The notes: a model not told the origin generated them from the letters alone. A DNA stretch of 64,000 bases from Chamaelirium japonicum (GCA_947650365.1 OX393549.1:90800111-90864110); one strand, 5' to 3'. Shown: positions 1-12,283, counted from the stretch's first letter. Translations and numbers: made by a program.

Positions 1-1763
1 TTTACAGGCCGGGTGAGGGTTTTTGAGAGGCTAAGGAGTATCCGCTGTTACTTTTGTCCCTTCTGTGCTTCACGCTTTCTCGGCTAGGAGGTTTTTGGCT
101 TTGTTCCTCGGTCTTCGTGTCTTCCTCGATCCTTACTTGACCTCGGTGTCCTTGATCGTCGGTTCGCGACGTCGATCGTGCTTTTGGCTTTGGCTTTGGA
201 TTTTCTTTGGCGTGGCTTTGGCTTTTGCTTTGCTTTGGCGCTTGCGCTTGAACGTAGACGGGTAGAGGCTTGCGATGCTTTAGTTCTTCCAGACTTCATA
301 TCGTATCGGCTAGAATATGCGGTGCTTTGCTTGTGACCGACGTAGTTGCTTGGTTTTGGCACTTACGTGGCTCTAGCGTGGGCTTTACCGGGGCTTTTGC
401 TTTGGCTTCTTGTGTTGCTTTTGCTTTAGCATTGACTTAATCTTCTCCTCGAACGGCGGTGGCTACTTCTTCAAGGCTTCTGGCTTCCTCAACGGTTTAG
501 GTGTCAGCTTGAATTCTCTTCTTCTCCAGGCTTCTTTGGCGTGATCGGAGTCGAAGGGTTCCTTTGAAGACGGCGGGGGTAGCACCGATCTCCGTGCGAC
601 GGTTTGTAGCGTTGACTTTGCTTTGAAGATGATGGGTGTAGCGACGCTTTGGGTGTTCCTCTCCAAGCTTTCTTCTTCATGGATGGAGCGGGCATTTATC
701 GAAGGCGACAGGGTGATGACGCTTCGGTCTTCTTCTCCGGGCTTTTGGGCTTGATCGAAGTCGAAGGCTTGTTGGAGACGACGAGGTGGTGCCACTCCGA
801 TCTTCTTCTCCGGCCTTTGTTTCTGTCGTCTTCGGAGTCAAAGGGTTCTTCTTCTCTGAGCTTTCTTCTTCGTGCACGGAGTCAAGGGCTTGTTCTTCTT
901 GTGCAAGGGTCTTCACTTTGATGAGGGCTTTCAATGGACTAAGCCAGTCCCGAAGGGATAGGCTTGCCTGTGCCTCGTGAAACTTTGGGTCGATGAAGAG
1001 CACGTCTCCTCCTCTGCAGAGCTTCTTCGCTTCGTCTTCAGCTTCGACCCTTTGAGCCTTCCCCCTCCCCCTCTATTTATAGGTGAAGGAGGAGAGGGGA
1101 GAGATATGAGAAGATTTATTTGAATCCCTTTAATATCTCTTCCATAACTACCCAAGATTTATTTATCCATTAATGAGGGGAATAAGCCTTTATTTGCTTT
1201 CCTTTTCTGGCGGGGTAGTTATCTCAATCCTTTTTTAGTTTATTTTGAATCTTGCACATAAAGTTGATGACAACCTGCTTCGTTTCTTGTCCATCGGATC
1301 GAGGGATTGGCGCAGATCCACACTTATGTAGACGTCATACACAACCTCCCCCCGCGCATCACGGTATTTGTTTCCTTTTTCTTCTTTTCTTTCCTTTTCT
1401 TTTCTTTCCTTTCTTTTCTTTCTTTCTTTCTTTTCCTTTTTTTTTATTTTCTTTCTTCCTTTTCTTTTTCTTGCATGGCCGGTCACCCCCCTAAGGGGTC
1501 CGGATTTCTATAGGGGGGCCAGGTGGGCCCCACTTGGGGATGGGCCCACCCGGCCCCTTGTTTGGCGCGGGTCGGGTCCAGTTTACGTGTCGGGTCTCCC
1601 TCTGTATTGGTGCATGTGAGTCGGGTCCAGGTCCGAGCACACGTTGGGTTTGCCTCCACATTGGTGCATACGAGTCGGGTCCGGGTCCGAGTGCGCGTCA
1701 GGTTGGCCTCCGCATTGGTGCATGCAAGTCGGGTCCGGGTTAGATACAATTTGTGTGTCTACA
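1..1763 (-). repeat. 3' LTR of element A (partial)
   Basis: This copy aligns with 14423-16171. Position 1 corresponds to about 14423, so roughly 210 bp of the LTR lie outside the window. It ends TGTGTCTACA at 1763, followed by a purine-rich tract on the minus strand (GAGTGGGCATT at 1764-1774), the expected polypurine tract. A minus-strand TATA box (TATAAATAG) lies at 1073-1081. Long T/C-rich stretches at 1365-1475 make the short lysine-rich reading frames seen here, which are not genes. Confidence 0.88.
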
Positions 1764-2129
1764 AATGCCCACTCAAGGATGAGTGCGCCGACGGAAAACG
1801 TGGAGTACTTGTGTACATAGGAAACGCACAGCACTTGTCCTTGATTCCTTTCTTGGATGGGATAGGTGGCTTATTTAAGGGCCACTACCCCTTTCATTCA
1901 ACACCTTGCTCTTGCGAAGGCTCTGCTAGCGTTTGGAGACCACCGTCGGAAGAGTGCTGCCCGGGGTTACACGTGACTTGCTCTGTCTTCCTAGTGTCGC
2001 CTCGTTCGTCGTCGGCGGCGGCGATGGTGCGCGAACTGAAGGTTTTTGCGAAGGCGGGCTCAAAGTGACGGGGCGACGACGATCGCGGCGAGGAAGACGG
2101 AGGATCACGGCTGAGGTGTTGATCGCCTT

Positions 2130-2271
2130 CGCCTCCCTCCTCTTCCTCCTTCCTCTTCTTCATTCTCCTTCTTCTTTCTTCTTCTTCTTTTCTCTTTTCC
2201 TTTTCTTTTTCTTTTTCTTTTCTTTTTCTTTTTCTTTCTCTCTTTCTTCTTCTTCTGCCTCTGGTTCGTAG
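2130..2271. repeat. Polypyrimidine tract (CTT/TTTTC-rich)
   Basis: Almost pure T and C on the plus strand, with CTTCTT and TTTTC motifs repeated. It lies inside the 3' region of element A and encodes only lysine/glutamate-rich nonsense on the other strand. Confidence 0.8.
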
Positions 2272-2283
2272 AGGTGGCGGCAG

Positions 2284-2690
2284 TGGCTGGTGCTACAGCG
2301 CGCGCAGAGGTCGGAGCGGCATGGGGCACGCGACACTGTCGGTGTACGGCTCTGGGCGCGGGGTAGCAGGGTGCGGTCGACGGTCGGGCACAAAGGTCGG
2401 GGCGGCGCAGGGCGCGAGCGACGGCCAGTCGGGCGCGAAGGCTGGGGCGGTACGAGGCGCGGGCGGAGTCAGCGATCAGGCGCGAAGGCTGGGGCGGCGC
2501 GGGGCAGGCAGCGTAGGGCGCAAGCGGAGTCGGCGACCGGTCGGGCACGAAGGCCGGGGCGGTACGGGGTCACAGGCGGAGTCAGCGGTTGCGGGGCGCA
2601 GTGGCGGCGGCGTGCACGAGTCGGGCGCGGGGCAGGCGGTGGCAGCGTCTCCAGTTCGGTCGGGCGCCCCGACTGGGTAGGAGAAGAAGG
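2284..2690. repeat. GC-rich minisatellite
   Basis: The block repeats variants of GGCGCGAAGGCTGGGGCGG with GCGGAGTCAGCGA spacers in units of about 60 bp. It is much richer in G and C than the flanking DNA. Open frames through it are arginine/glycine-rich repeat artefacts. Confidence 0.65.
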
Positions 2691-2918
2691 AGGGGGGGCT
2701 GCGGCCCCCCCCTTCTTTGTTGTTGGGTGCTAATTGGGGGAGAGGGGCCGCGGGTCCCACCCCTTTTTTTTCTTTTTTTTTTGTCGGGCCCCGACCCCTT
2801 GTGCTATGCGGGTCTGAATCAAAGGAGGAGGGGACTGTGGGTCCCTCGGGTTCCTATCGTGAACTCCCTTTTTTTTTTTGCGCGGCTTCCCTAGCTTGTC
2901 TTGACTTGACTGCTCTTT

Positions 2919-3345
2919 GTGTCTTTTCAGGGTCCGAGGTTTCGAGGGTTTGACTTCGTCGGGGTGGATAGCTAGGGGCTTCTCCGACGGGAGTAAGTAC
3001 CTTCGCTTCCCCCATCGTACTTCGAGGAGAGAAGACCTTCTATCGATGCTCCGGATTCCTATCTATGAGCGTATCACAGAGGATGGATTTGCCGGGGTGG
3101 ATAGCTGAGGACTTCTCCTACAGGAGTAAGTACCTTCGCTTCCTCTTGTGTCTTTTCAGGATCCGAGCTTCGAGGGTTTGGCCTTGCCGGGGCGTATAGC
3201 TGAAGGCTTCTCCGGTGGGAGTAAGTACCTTCGCTTCCCCCTTACTCGAGTGTTTCGCCACCATACTTCGATGAGAGAAGAACTTCTGTCGATGCTCCAG
3301 ATTCCTATCCATGAGCACATCACAGAGGATGGATTCGCCGATGCG
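2919..3345. repeat. Two-copy direct repeat, unit about 229 bp
   Basis: GTGTCTTTTCAGG starts at 2919 and again at 3148. Both are followed by a CGAGGGTTTG segment, a GGAGTAAGTACCTTCGCTTCC segment and a GATGCTCC...ATTCCTATC segment. A shorter internal duplication of the AGTAAGTACC part also lies in the first unit. The elements TTTTCAG and AGTAAGT resemble splice sites, but no exon between them is recognisable. Confidence 0.65.
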
Positions 3346-3534
3346 AGTTGCAGGATGCCAAAGCTGAGCGAGAAAGTTTACACCGACAAGGCGGTCTCCA
3401 TGAAGCTCCTTCGCCCAAGCTTAAGCCTGCCTTTTCACCGCTGCGCTGAAGACTTTGTGCCCACACCGGTAGTGGCTTCGAAAATCTACTCCCGCTTGAC
3501 CTGTTGGTGTCGACCCCTGGCCTCGGGGGATGTT

Positions 3535-3810
3535 TAGTACCTCTACGGCTTTGAGACGAAGGATTCTTCGGCGGCTTGGAGGTGGAGGACTCTTCGACGG
3601 CTTGGAGACGAAGGCTCGCTTGGCGGCCTGGAGACTAAGGATTCTTCGACGGCTCGCGGAGACAAAAGCTTCTTCGACATCTTGGAGACGAAGAATTCTT
3701 TGGCGGCTTGGAGGTGGAGGACTTTTCAACGGCTTGGAGACGAAGGCTCCTTTGGCGGCTTGGAGACGAAGCATTCTTCGACGGCTTGGAGTCGAAGGGT
3801 TCTTTAGCGG
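3535..3810. repeat. Minisatellite, unit about 36 bp
   Basis: Repeats variants of CTTGGAGACGAAGG followed by TTCTTCGACGG or TTTGGCGG. Six or more degenerate copies are visible. It is part of the non-coding 3' region of element A. Confidence 0.65.
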
Positions 3811-4439
3811 AGTGTTGTCGTCTTCTTGGTGCGGGAGCGTGATGACAACGGCACGGCGAGAGGACAAGACGAAGCTGAGTGTGGTGGCGATCGCTTGGTG
3901 CGAGGACGAGGCGGAGACGTCGGAGGCCAGGGAAGGTGGCTCCTTTGTTTTCTTCCTTCCTTCGTTTTTTTTTTTAGGGTTTGTGGCCTCATTCTGTTTC
4001 TGGGTCTTGGCCAACTCTTCATTTCCGGGTTTTGGCCAGCTTTTTTTTTCCTCTAGATTTGACTTCTTTTCTCTGTCTTCTAGACTTGAATTGTTGACTT
4101 TTTTCTTCCGGAATTGACTTTGCCTCTCGATTGGACTTGCACCTTTCGTCTCTTTGCAAGACTCGTCCCCCCGAATGCCTTTCGAAGGCTGGCTGGATTG
4201 TTGATGAGGTCAACCGTGGAAGTAAAGTGATTGACGAGGTTGCACCTTTCTGGTGGCAATATTAGCTTGAAGGACATCGAGATGGGCGTTCTAAAGAGGA
4301 TGAAGACGAGGTCACGAGCATCAACAAGGAGCAAACTGCTTTGGTCGTCTTCTGCTTGCCGATCTTGAGCTTGGTGACAGCTTCAATGGTCCTTTTGGCT
4401 TTATGGAGGTCGCAAAGGATGTGATCATCGTTGATGCGT

Positions 4440-5190
4440 CTGTCATTCTTCGGGTTGCTACTTGTATGTCATTCTAGAAGCTGGAGTTTCATTTGGAGAA
4501 AGCTCGAGCGACCGAGAAGACGTCTTTGGAGCAGAGCTTGCGAAGCAGCGTGAAGAGCTGACGAAGTGCCAGGAGCTGGTGGAGCGATCGAGAAGGCTTT
4601 CGGAGTGAACCTTGCAAAGCAACGTGCATAGCTGGCGATGCGTCGGAAATTGACGGCTTCTCTACCCCTGGAGTTGCAGCACGTGTAAGCTGCGGGAGGA
4701 GAGCTGCTTCGATGCCTTAAGGACTTCGACTTGCTACTCGTGCGTCATTTTAGAAGCTGGAGTTCCGTTTGGGGAAAGCTCGAGCGACCGAGAAGGCTTT
4801 CGGAGTGAACCTTGCGAAGTAGCGTGGATAGCTGGCGACGCGTCGAAAGCTGACGGCTTCTCTAGCCCTGGAGTTGCAGCGTGTGTAAGCTGCGGGAGGC
4901 GAGCCGCTTCGACACCTTAAGGACTTTGACTTGCTACTCGTGCACTATTTCAGAAGCTGGAGTTCTATTTGGGGAAAGCTCGAGCGATCGAGAAGGCGTC
5001 TGGAGCAGAGCTTGCGAAGCAGCATGAAGAGCTACCGAAGTGGCAAGAGCTGGTGGAGTGATCGAGAAGGCTTCCGGAACGGACCATGCGAAGCAACGTG
5101 CATAGCTGGCGACGCGTCGGAAGTTGACGGCTTCTCTACCCCGGGAGTTGCAGCGCGTGTAGGCCACGGGAGGCGAGCTACTTTAGTGCC
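4440..5190. repeat. Three-copy tandem repeat, units about 200-275 bp
   Basis: AGAAGCTGGAGTT recurs at about 4475, 4751 and 4951. Each copy is followed by GGGAAAGCTCGAGCGA, GAGAAGGC, AGCTGGCGACGCGTCG and a GACGGCTTCTCTA...GAGTTGCAGC segment. Copies differ in length because of internal deletions. It lies directly downstream of the integrase (minus strand) of element A. Confidence 0.7.
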
Positions 5191-5413
5191 TCCAAGACTT
5201 TGACTTTCTTGCCATCTTTTGGTTTGCTGACTGGACTTGTGGATCTGTACTTGATCTTCTCTGGACTGGCCTTCTTGGACGATGTTGGTGTGTTTCTTTT
5301 TATCTAGACTAAACCTTAGTAGGCTACCTACGTACCCTACTGGGAGGGATCAAGTCGCACGTAGTTTGTTTATTCCTTCTTCCTTTTTTTTTTACAAGGA
5401 GTGTAGCCTTGCT

Positions 5414-6609
5414 TTAGGCATAGTACCTTTTGAGGTAGTTACCGTTGATAGGGCCAAGTGTGAGCCATTCTAGCGTGGTGAGGAGGTAAGCACCGTTGGA
5501 GTAGACTTCTTTGACGGAGTGTGGTCCATCCCATTTGGTGTTGAACTTCTTCCCTCCTTAATGCGAGAGAATGATGGGGCGTTTGACTGTCAGCACCAGT
5601 TCTCCTGTTTGGAAGGATCGAGGGTGGATCTTCTTGTTGAAGGCGCGAGTCAGTCTGGCCTGATAATGCTCCAGACGTTGCTGAGCTTTGAGGCGCCTTT
5701 CATCCAGGGCCTCTAATTCTACTAGGCGGAGCTGGGCGTTGTCGTCGCTGGTGAGGCCTTCTTGGATCGCTATCCTGAGTGATGGGATCTGGAGCTCGAG
5801 CGGGAGAACAGCTTCTACCCCATAGACAAGGGAGTACAGAGTTGCTTGCGTTGGAGTGTGAAGGGACGTGTGATAGGCCCATAGTGCTTCGCCCATGCAT
5901 TCGTGCCAGTCCTTCTTTGTCTTCGAGATGATTTTCTCTAGAAGCTTGCAAAGGGTCTTATTGAAGGCTTCTGCCAGACCGTTGGTCAGAGCGTTGTACA
6001 TTATTGAGCATTTCTGCTTAATATCGTACTTGGTGTAGAACTGGCTGACAGCAGTATTTTTGAATTGCTTCTCGTTGTCCGTTACGATGTAGCGAGGGAT
6101 TCCGTATCGGAAGATGATGTCGTTCTGGATAAAGTTGATGACGAAGTGTCTTGTAATTTCTCGTAGAGGTATTGCTTTAGCCCATTTGGAGAAGTAGTCC
6201 GTTGCTGCCAGAATGTAAAGATATTGTTTGGCTAACTTGGGCAGGGGACCGACAATATCAAGTCCCCATCCGTCGAAGGGCCATGACGTGATTGTTGGGT
6301 GCAAAGGTTCCGGCGGTTGACTAATATAGTCACCGTATAGCTGGCAAGCGTGACATTTCTTCGCGAACTCCAAGCATTCTTTAATCATGGTGGGCCAATA
6401 ATAGTCCATCCTCCTGATGCGAAAGTAGAGCTTTGGACCGGACTGGTGCGAGCCACAGATTCCAGCGTGTACTTCTTCCAGTGCTGCTTCTGCCTCTTTC
6501 TTTGCGAGGCTCCTCAGGAGTGTGCCATCGTAACTTCGACAGTACAGCTCATTGTTGAAGTGGTAGAGATTCAGGGACCACCGACGAATGTCGATCTTGC
6601 ACTTTGGAT
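5414..6609 (-). pseudogene. Element A integrase (3' end of pol)
   Basis: The frame is open from the MITE boundary at 6609 through an N-terminal zinc-binding motif (H..H with CHAC) and an rve-type catalytic core. The core keeps the acidic residues in GLDIVGP, VTDNEKQF and GLAEAFNKTL, so the DD-E triad looks intact. A stop follows ILSH at 5558-5560, but homologous coding continues in the same frame to a TAA at 5414-5416. No chromodomain is seen, which fits the Tat lineage. Integrase would insert element cDNA into the genome in the nucleus. The 885-bp MITE separates this part from the RNase H domains, so pol is broken here. Confidence 0.8.
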
Positions 6610-7494
6610 TAGGGCTGGCAATGGGCCTGAACCCGGCCCGGGTCCGATTAAGCCCAGCCCGTAGTTAACAGGGTTTGGGTCTGCAATTATAGTTGAATCA
6701 TCGGGCTTGGGCTTCAATTCTAGGCCCGAAATAGAAAACGGGCAGGGCCCGGGCTTGTATGGGTCCGGCCCAAATCTTATCCGGTTAGTATCTTATATTG
6801 AACATTTTACCAAGTGGAGTTTCGTAACAAATGCAGTAACAAGTGTGAAGTGTCGTAACTTATTAGGTTTCTTTACGATTGATGTGAGTCGTAAGATGGG
6901 TGATAATCGAATGGTCCAAATCTATATCTGTGGCTATATATTGACGGTAGTAAGGTTTGACCTCTTATGGGTTTAGAGAATCAGAGGCTTCAGAGTTCAT
7001 AGCCGAGCAGAGCGACACGACTTTGCCCTTTTGATGGCATGTCTCGAAGCCTTAACGCCCTTGGCCCTTTGAGTGCTCGCTCTCAAGTCTCAAGGCCTCT
7101 CGAGTTCTCGCTTCCAAGGCCCGTCGACGCCTTGCTCTCGTAGAGTAGATCAAGTCTATCTACTCAAAGACCTAGCAGATCAAACCTATTTATTCGAAGC
7201 CCTAGTAAGCAAAACTTTGTCTTGATCTGTTTGTATTATGTTTTGATTACAATAGTGTGTTTGACAATTTAGATTATGCCAAACAATTTCAACCAAAATT
7301 TTTTATTTATCAGTGATTGAAGTTTTTCGGGCCCAGGCCCGGCCCAAGCCCGAATCACAAATATGGGTTTGGACTTGGGCCTTGATTCTAAATCCCAATT
7401 ATAAAACGGGCCGGACTTGGACTGAAAAAAATAATATGGGTTTGGACCCGGGCTTGACCGAGTCCGGCCCAAGCCCGGCCCATTGCCAGCCCTA
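6610..7494. mobile_element. hAT-type MITE 1 in element A pol (885 bp)
   Basis: The ends are inverted: TAGGGCTGGCAATGGGC on the left and its complement GCCCATTGCCAGCCCTA on the right. They are flanked by a perfect 8-bp duplication, CTTTGGAT, at 6602-6609 and 7495-7502. An 8-bp duplication and a TAGGG(G/C)TGGCAA terminus fit the hAT superfamily. Subterminal arrays of GGCCCGGGC/CCCGGCCC are present at both ends. There is no transposase, so it must have been moved in trans. Confidence 0.88.
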
Positions 7495-7502
7495 CTTTGG
7501 AT

Positions 7503-8478
7503 CATCGAAGAGTTTACCCTGGACGAGGTAATCCACAAAGGGTTGCCTCCAGTCTTGCTCTTTAATTTCGAGGACGTGCACTGCGTTGGCTTGAGCTGGG
7601 ATCCCGACAGAGGCTTCTTCTTTGGTGAGCACTATCCTTCTACAGATAGGGACGACGATCTGGCGTTCTTCTGGAAACGGGAGTGTGGCCGCCAAGTTTG
7701 CGAGTGCGTCGGCCTGCTGGTTGAGGTTTCTGGAGACATGCTGAATAGAAGCAGCCTCGAGTTTGCTGAGGAGTTCCAAAGCGCACACGTGCAGTGGCAC
7801 TAGGTCTTTCTTGTTGACTTCATATGCCCCCAAGACTTGCTGGATGACAAGCTGAGAGTCACCAAAAATTTCGAGTCCTTGAAACTCCATATCGTTGGCG
7901 AGTTCGAGGCCAATGAGTAGAGCTTGATATTCTGCCACGTTGTTGGAGCACGGTTCCAACAGTAGGAACAAGAAGGGGAGTATCTCGTCGCTTGGAGTGA
8001 CGAAGATAACCCCTGCTCCAGCTATGTTTTGTCTTGCTGCGCCATCAAAAAACATCTTCCGGGAGGGGGCGATGTCGATGGAGAAGACTTCTTCGTCTGG
8101 GAGATCTTCTGATAGCTCCCATTCTGCCGGGAGGGGATATTCTACGAGGAAGTTTGCGAGAGCTTGCCCTTTAACTGCCTTATGTGGCACGAAGGTGATG
8201 TCAAATTCGAGGAGGAGCAGTGCCCACTTTACCAGACGTCCGGAGAGCACTGGCTTCGACATGATGTATTTGAAGGGGTCGGCCTTCGAGATGAGTCTGA
8301 CGGTGTGAGCCAGTATGTAGTGTCGCAGCTTTTTCATAGCGAAGATGAGTGCCTAGCAAACATTCTCAATCGGGGAGTAATTTAGCTTTGCACCGATGAG
8401 AGTGCGACTCAAGTAATAGCATGTCGTCTCCTTACCTAGCTCAGTGTCTTGAGCCAGGAGTGCCCCCAAGGTTTGCTC
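7503..8478 (-). pseudogene. Element A RNase H and second (archaeal-type) RNase H
   Basis: The upstream part resembles the ordinary retroelement RNase H tether region (HTVRLISKADP, GRLVKWALLL). From about 8060 it is followed by a second RNase H-like domain with MFFDGAARQN, NNVAEYQALLIGLELA, GDSQLVIQQV and QQADALANLA. These are the four acidic-residue blocks of the archaeal-type domain that marks Tat elements. Stops at 8476-8478 and near 8354 break the frame from the reverse transcriptase. The domain would remove the RNA strand of RNA-DNA hybrids during replication. Confidence 0.8.
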
Positions 8479-9465
8479 CTAGGCACTAATATAGAGGATT
8501 AGCGGCCTTCCTTGAACTAGCGCCGATAGAACTGGCGGCTTCAGTAGGTAGCTTTTGATGTTTTGGAGAGCTTCTTGGCAAGCATCATCCCATCTGAACG
8601 ACGCTCCTTTCTTCAAGAGACGACTGAACGGATGGCACTTCCCAGCTAGGTTGGCGATGAGTCTTAGGATATACTCCAGATGCCTATAGAGATCTCTGAA
8701 GTCTCGCACTGTCTTTGGTGCGGGCATATTGATGATAGCATCAATTTTGGATTGATTTATCTCGATGCCTCGATGTCGTACGACGAAGCCAAGGAATTTG
8801 CCTGAGGAGACTCCAAATATGTACTTAAGTGGATTCATGCGGAGTTGGTACCTTCGAAGCCGTTTGAAGATTAGCTTGAGATCTTGCAGCTGTGTCGACT
8901 TCTTCTTAGATTTTACAACAAGGTCGTTGACGTAGTACTCCACGTTTTGATGAAGAATGTCATCGAAGATTCTTTGCATGGCTCGTTGGTAGGTACCTCC
9001 TGTATTTTTCAAGCCGAATAGTATAACTTTATAGCAGTAGATTTCCTTTGGTGTGCGGAATACTGTGAGCTCTTCGTCTTTGGGTGCCATCCGGATCTGG
9101 TTATAGCCTAAGGATCCGTCCATGAAAGTTAGCACCTCATGGCTTCTCGTCGCATCCACCATTAGCTCTGTGATTGGCAATGGGAAGTCATCCTTCGGAC
9201 ATGCGTTATTCAAGTCTCTGAAGTCCACGCATACTCTGATTTGGCCATTCTTCTTTTTGATTGGGACGACACTGGAGATCCATGTCGGGTACTTGACTTC
9301 TTGGATGAAGCCGGCCTCGATTAGCTTGTCTACTTCGCCTTTTATTTGGGACACCAGTTCTGATCGGTAGCGTCTTTGTCCTTGCTTGATGGCGCTAGCT
9401 CTGTGTTTGATGCTGAACTGGTGCACTGTGATTTTAGGATCGAGACCCGGTATCTCCTTGTAGGA
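8479..9465 (-). pseudogene. Element A reverse transcriptase, active site altered
   Basis: The frame has the usual blocks in order: AGFIQEVKYPTWISSVVPIKKKNG, RVCVDFRDLNNACPKD, FMDGSLGYNQI and GLKNTGGTYQRAMQRIF. The catalytic tetrapeptide normally read as YVDD is YVND here, so one of the two metal-binding aspartates is lost. Stops bound the frame at 8476 and about 9463. The domain would copy element RNA into DNA inside cytoplasmic particles, but this copy should be inactive. Confidence 0.85.
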
Positions 9466-10779
9466 CTATACAAAGATATCTCTATATTTTTTGAGCAGTT
9501 TGATGTATGTAGCTTCTTCTTTAGGAGTCAAGAGTGTGCTGACGAATATAGGCCGAGGCTCCGTTTCTGTGCCTAAGTTGATTTCCTTCAAGTCATCAAC
9601 GATGGACTGCCCCCCTTCTTCGAGGACCGGCGGGGCGTCTTGCAACTCGTCGTCCGAAGTAGAAGTATCACTGTTGAGTGATTCGAGAACGGAGATATGA
9701 TTGACGGCCGCCACGGGTGGGTGGGCGGGTGTTAAAACGATGTCCCCGGTTGGCATTCCCAAATGGTCGAACACCGACTTCTTCTTTGCTTGCTTGATTG
9801 GCCCGAGTCTTTCGAACACAGATGTATGCTTTAGATTCGATCGGTTTTGACTGCTTTTATTTTACTTCTGGAGTATGGCTTGGCATCGAGCCCGTCACCG
9901 TCTTTTTTTGCTATCGGGATGGTTAGCGTAGGTAGAGCGTGCATCGGAGATTATCGATCCTTCAGCTGCTTTGTCTACCATCTTCACCTCAATATAGTTG
10001 GAGGTGAAGGTCTTCTTTAGCAATCTTGACAACCATCAGAGTTTGACTGGAGCCGATGCCTTGGCGGTTCGGGAGAATTTGTTCACCGCTGTGAAATAGA
10101 TGAGCTTGAGTCCTCGTGATCCCATATGGCGTTGCCGCTGGAGGAAGTGTGCCCATTTGTATAGCGCTTTATTTGTTGTAGCTGACTTTGAACAGCAATT
10201 TGGTGGCGTTTTGCCCCCAACTCCCTGTTGGCTTGAATTCGAGTTGATTGATATCGGTAGGTCCGCCAGGTTCGATCGTGTTTGAAGCTTGCATCAGACT
10301 AGGTAACGGCAACGTCATTTCTTGCAGAGTGATGACATTGGCCTCCGATAAGGGCGGGACTGGCTTTCTTGTCGGAGTAGAAGGCGGTCGCTCGGGTTTG
10401 CGAAGCCATTGAGGTGCGAGGCGCAGAACCGATAACATTTGGACAGGCAATGGAGTATGTTGCATGGATCTTGGCTTGTAGCTGATGCACATCCTTTGTC
10501 TTGATTTTGATGCTTCCTTGACTTCGAGTATCGCATTGTCGGAAGGTTGCATCGGATTTGCAGGTGGAGGAGTCTCACCCCACTTGATTTCTTCAATTTT
10601 TCAGGTTCGAGGAACTTTGGCTAGAAGGGCTTCCGCAACCAGGTCTTTCGCTTGATAGAACTTGGCGTCAGCCAGATGTTCTTCGGCTTAATTAAATGGC
10701 TTGTCATCAACGACAATGCACTTCTCTATGCCTTCTTCGTAGTATTTGAGGCACTGGTGCTAGGTGGATACCACAACAC
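9466..10779 (-). pseudogene. Element A protease-reverse transcriptase linker
   Basis: The minus strand carries two open pieces (9466-9819 and 10169-10552) joined by stops. They are rich in serine, proline and acidic residues and have no domain I can name. The 9466-9819 piece ends LLKKYRDIFV, the normal lead-in to the reverse transcriptase of Ty3/Gypsy elements, so the whole stretch is the spacer of the pol polyprotein. Confidence 0.6.
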
Positions 10780-11395
10780 CGTTCTCATGCAGCCAAGGTC
10801 TTCCCAACAAGAGGTGATATGATGTTTGGCAATTAATAATGTAGAAGAGGACCGTTGTGTTGAGCGGGCCAATTGAAAGCTTTAGGTGGATGATTCCGAT
10901 AGTGGACTGCCCATCCTGGTTGAATCCTTGAATAACCAGCTAGCTGTGCGAGAGCTCGTCAGCAGTGATGCCGAGCTGCCTCATCGTTTGGATGGGTATG
11001 ATGTTGACGGCGGAGCCGCAGTCTAGCAGGATTCGATTTACCGGCTTCTCCTTGATGTATCCCGAGATATAGACGGGCCGGTTGTGCAATCGTGCTCCAA
11101 GTTGCAAGTCTTCGTCTGAGAAGTTTATCGTCGTGTCGCATGAGGCCACCGTCTTCCCCTTCTCGTCATCCTTCCTTTTCTTTTTGTAGCTGTCTGGGTC
11201 TGCTAAGGCTGTAGCCATTGCTAGGCGAGCTTTCTTCGGAAGGTGCAAGACTTCTATGAGCGGCAAGTGCAAGATCACCTCGTCGTGAGAGGCAGTGCCC
11301 TCCTTGTCGGAGCCATCCCTCTCGTCGTTGGAGTCTTCCTCTTCAGAAGTCTTGATTTCACCTTTCCCCTTTGGTATCTCATGAACTTCGACCAT
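10780..11395 (-). pseudogene. Element A aspartic protease
   Basis: The frame contains PVNRILLDCGSAVNIIP, where D-C-G-S-A-V-N is the retroelement protease active-site block in the form common in Tat elements. Downstream, past a stop at about 10940, LLLGRPWLHENGV matches the second conserved block. The protease would cut the gag-pol polyprotein. The upstream part is charged and lysine-rich. Confidence 0.7.
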
Positions 11396-11699
11396 GCAAC
11401 AAGAGACTCCGATGTGCTAATCGGCTGGGAGAAAGTGATCAGGGAAGAATTCTTGCAACGTTGCTGGTTCCGGAAGGCTTTGCTAGAGGAGATCGTCTAG
11501 GTTTAACGGCGGCACTTTGAACGCCTTTCTTCCTGGAGCCTTGCTTTTCTTCTTGTAAGTTTTCCGTTCGAGAAGTCTCCTCATCACCCAGTCTTGCTTA
11601 TGTTGCTTTGCCTGCCATGGCCTTCGTCTCTGAGGTAGCGTGACCCATGCCTCTTCATCGGTGGATTCCCCCTTGCTAAGGTGATAGTCGGGAGCAGCA

Positions 11700-12130
11700 G
11701 CTGCGGGTTCCTTATTGGTTAGAGAAGCTTGTTCTTTCGGAGTCTCTACTGCCTCATCTTCCGATTCCTAGTCGGTGGGCTTGATTTCTTCGATCGAAAC
11801 GGATGGAGGCGTAGAGTAGAGGACGTAATAGTCGAACTTGCCCGAAGGGTAGCCCAGCAGACCGACTTCTGGATCTCCTTGATCGTATTTCTTTTGGAGC
11901 GCACGTTGGGATGTAGCTTGATTGGGAGGGACTTGCTCTTCCGAAAGCTTTACTGGCTTGTCTTCCGATCCCCAACCAGTGGGCTTGATTTCTTCGATCG
12001 AAACGGATAGAGGTGTAGAGTAGATGACGTAATAGTCAAACTTGCCCGAAGGCTAACCCATCAGATTGACTTCTGGATCTCCTTGCTCGTATCTCTTTTG
12101 GAGCGCATGTTGGGATGTAGCTTTGCTTGG
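11700..12130. repeat. Two-copy direct repeat, unit 203 bp
   Basis: GGGCTTGATTTCTTCGATCG starts at 11777 and again at 11980. Both copies run on through CGTAATAGTC, CTTGCCCGAAGG, GACTTCTGGATCTCCTTG and TTTTGGAGCGCA. It lies in the 3' part of gag of element A and shifts its frame. Confidence 0.7.
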
Positions 12131-12283
12131 GAAAGGTACTGACGTGAGCAATGGTTTCCCCTGGGGCAATGGCATTTCCTCCTCAGCAAGCGCAGGGGTG
12201 TATTGTCATCGTTTCGAAACCTTCAGTTGGGAAGCTGTCTTCGCGATTAGCCTTTGACGATTGACGTGCAATTTGGGCATTCC

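Larger units (their letters stand above)
1764..5413. other. Non-coding 3' region of element A between pol and 3' LTR
   Basis: No convincing gene is visible on either strand. The stretch is built from several unrelated repeat blocks (listed separately) and low-complexity tracts. Other Tat elements keep an antisense gene or satellite-like repeats at this place. Here I see repeats but no recognisable antisense reading frame, so any such gene has decayed or was never present. Confidence 0.6.

Noticed and set aside
1235-1486. Lysine-rich and phenylalanine-rich frames in LTR A
   Set aside because: They come from a T/C-rich low-complexity tract and are not conserved in the other LTR.
2105-2760. Arginine/alanine-rich frames in the GC-rich block of element A
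   Set aside because: Repeat-derived, open in several frames, with no domain.
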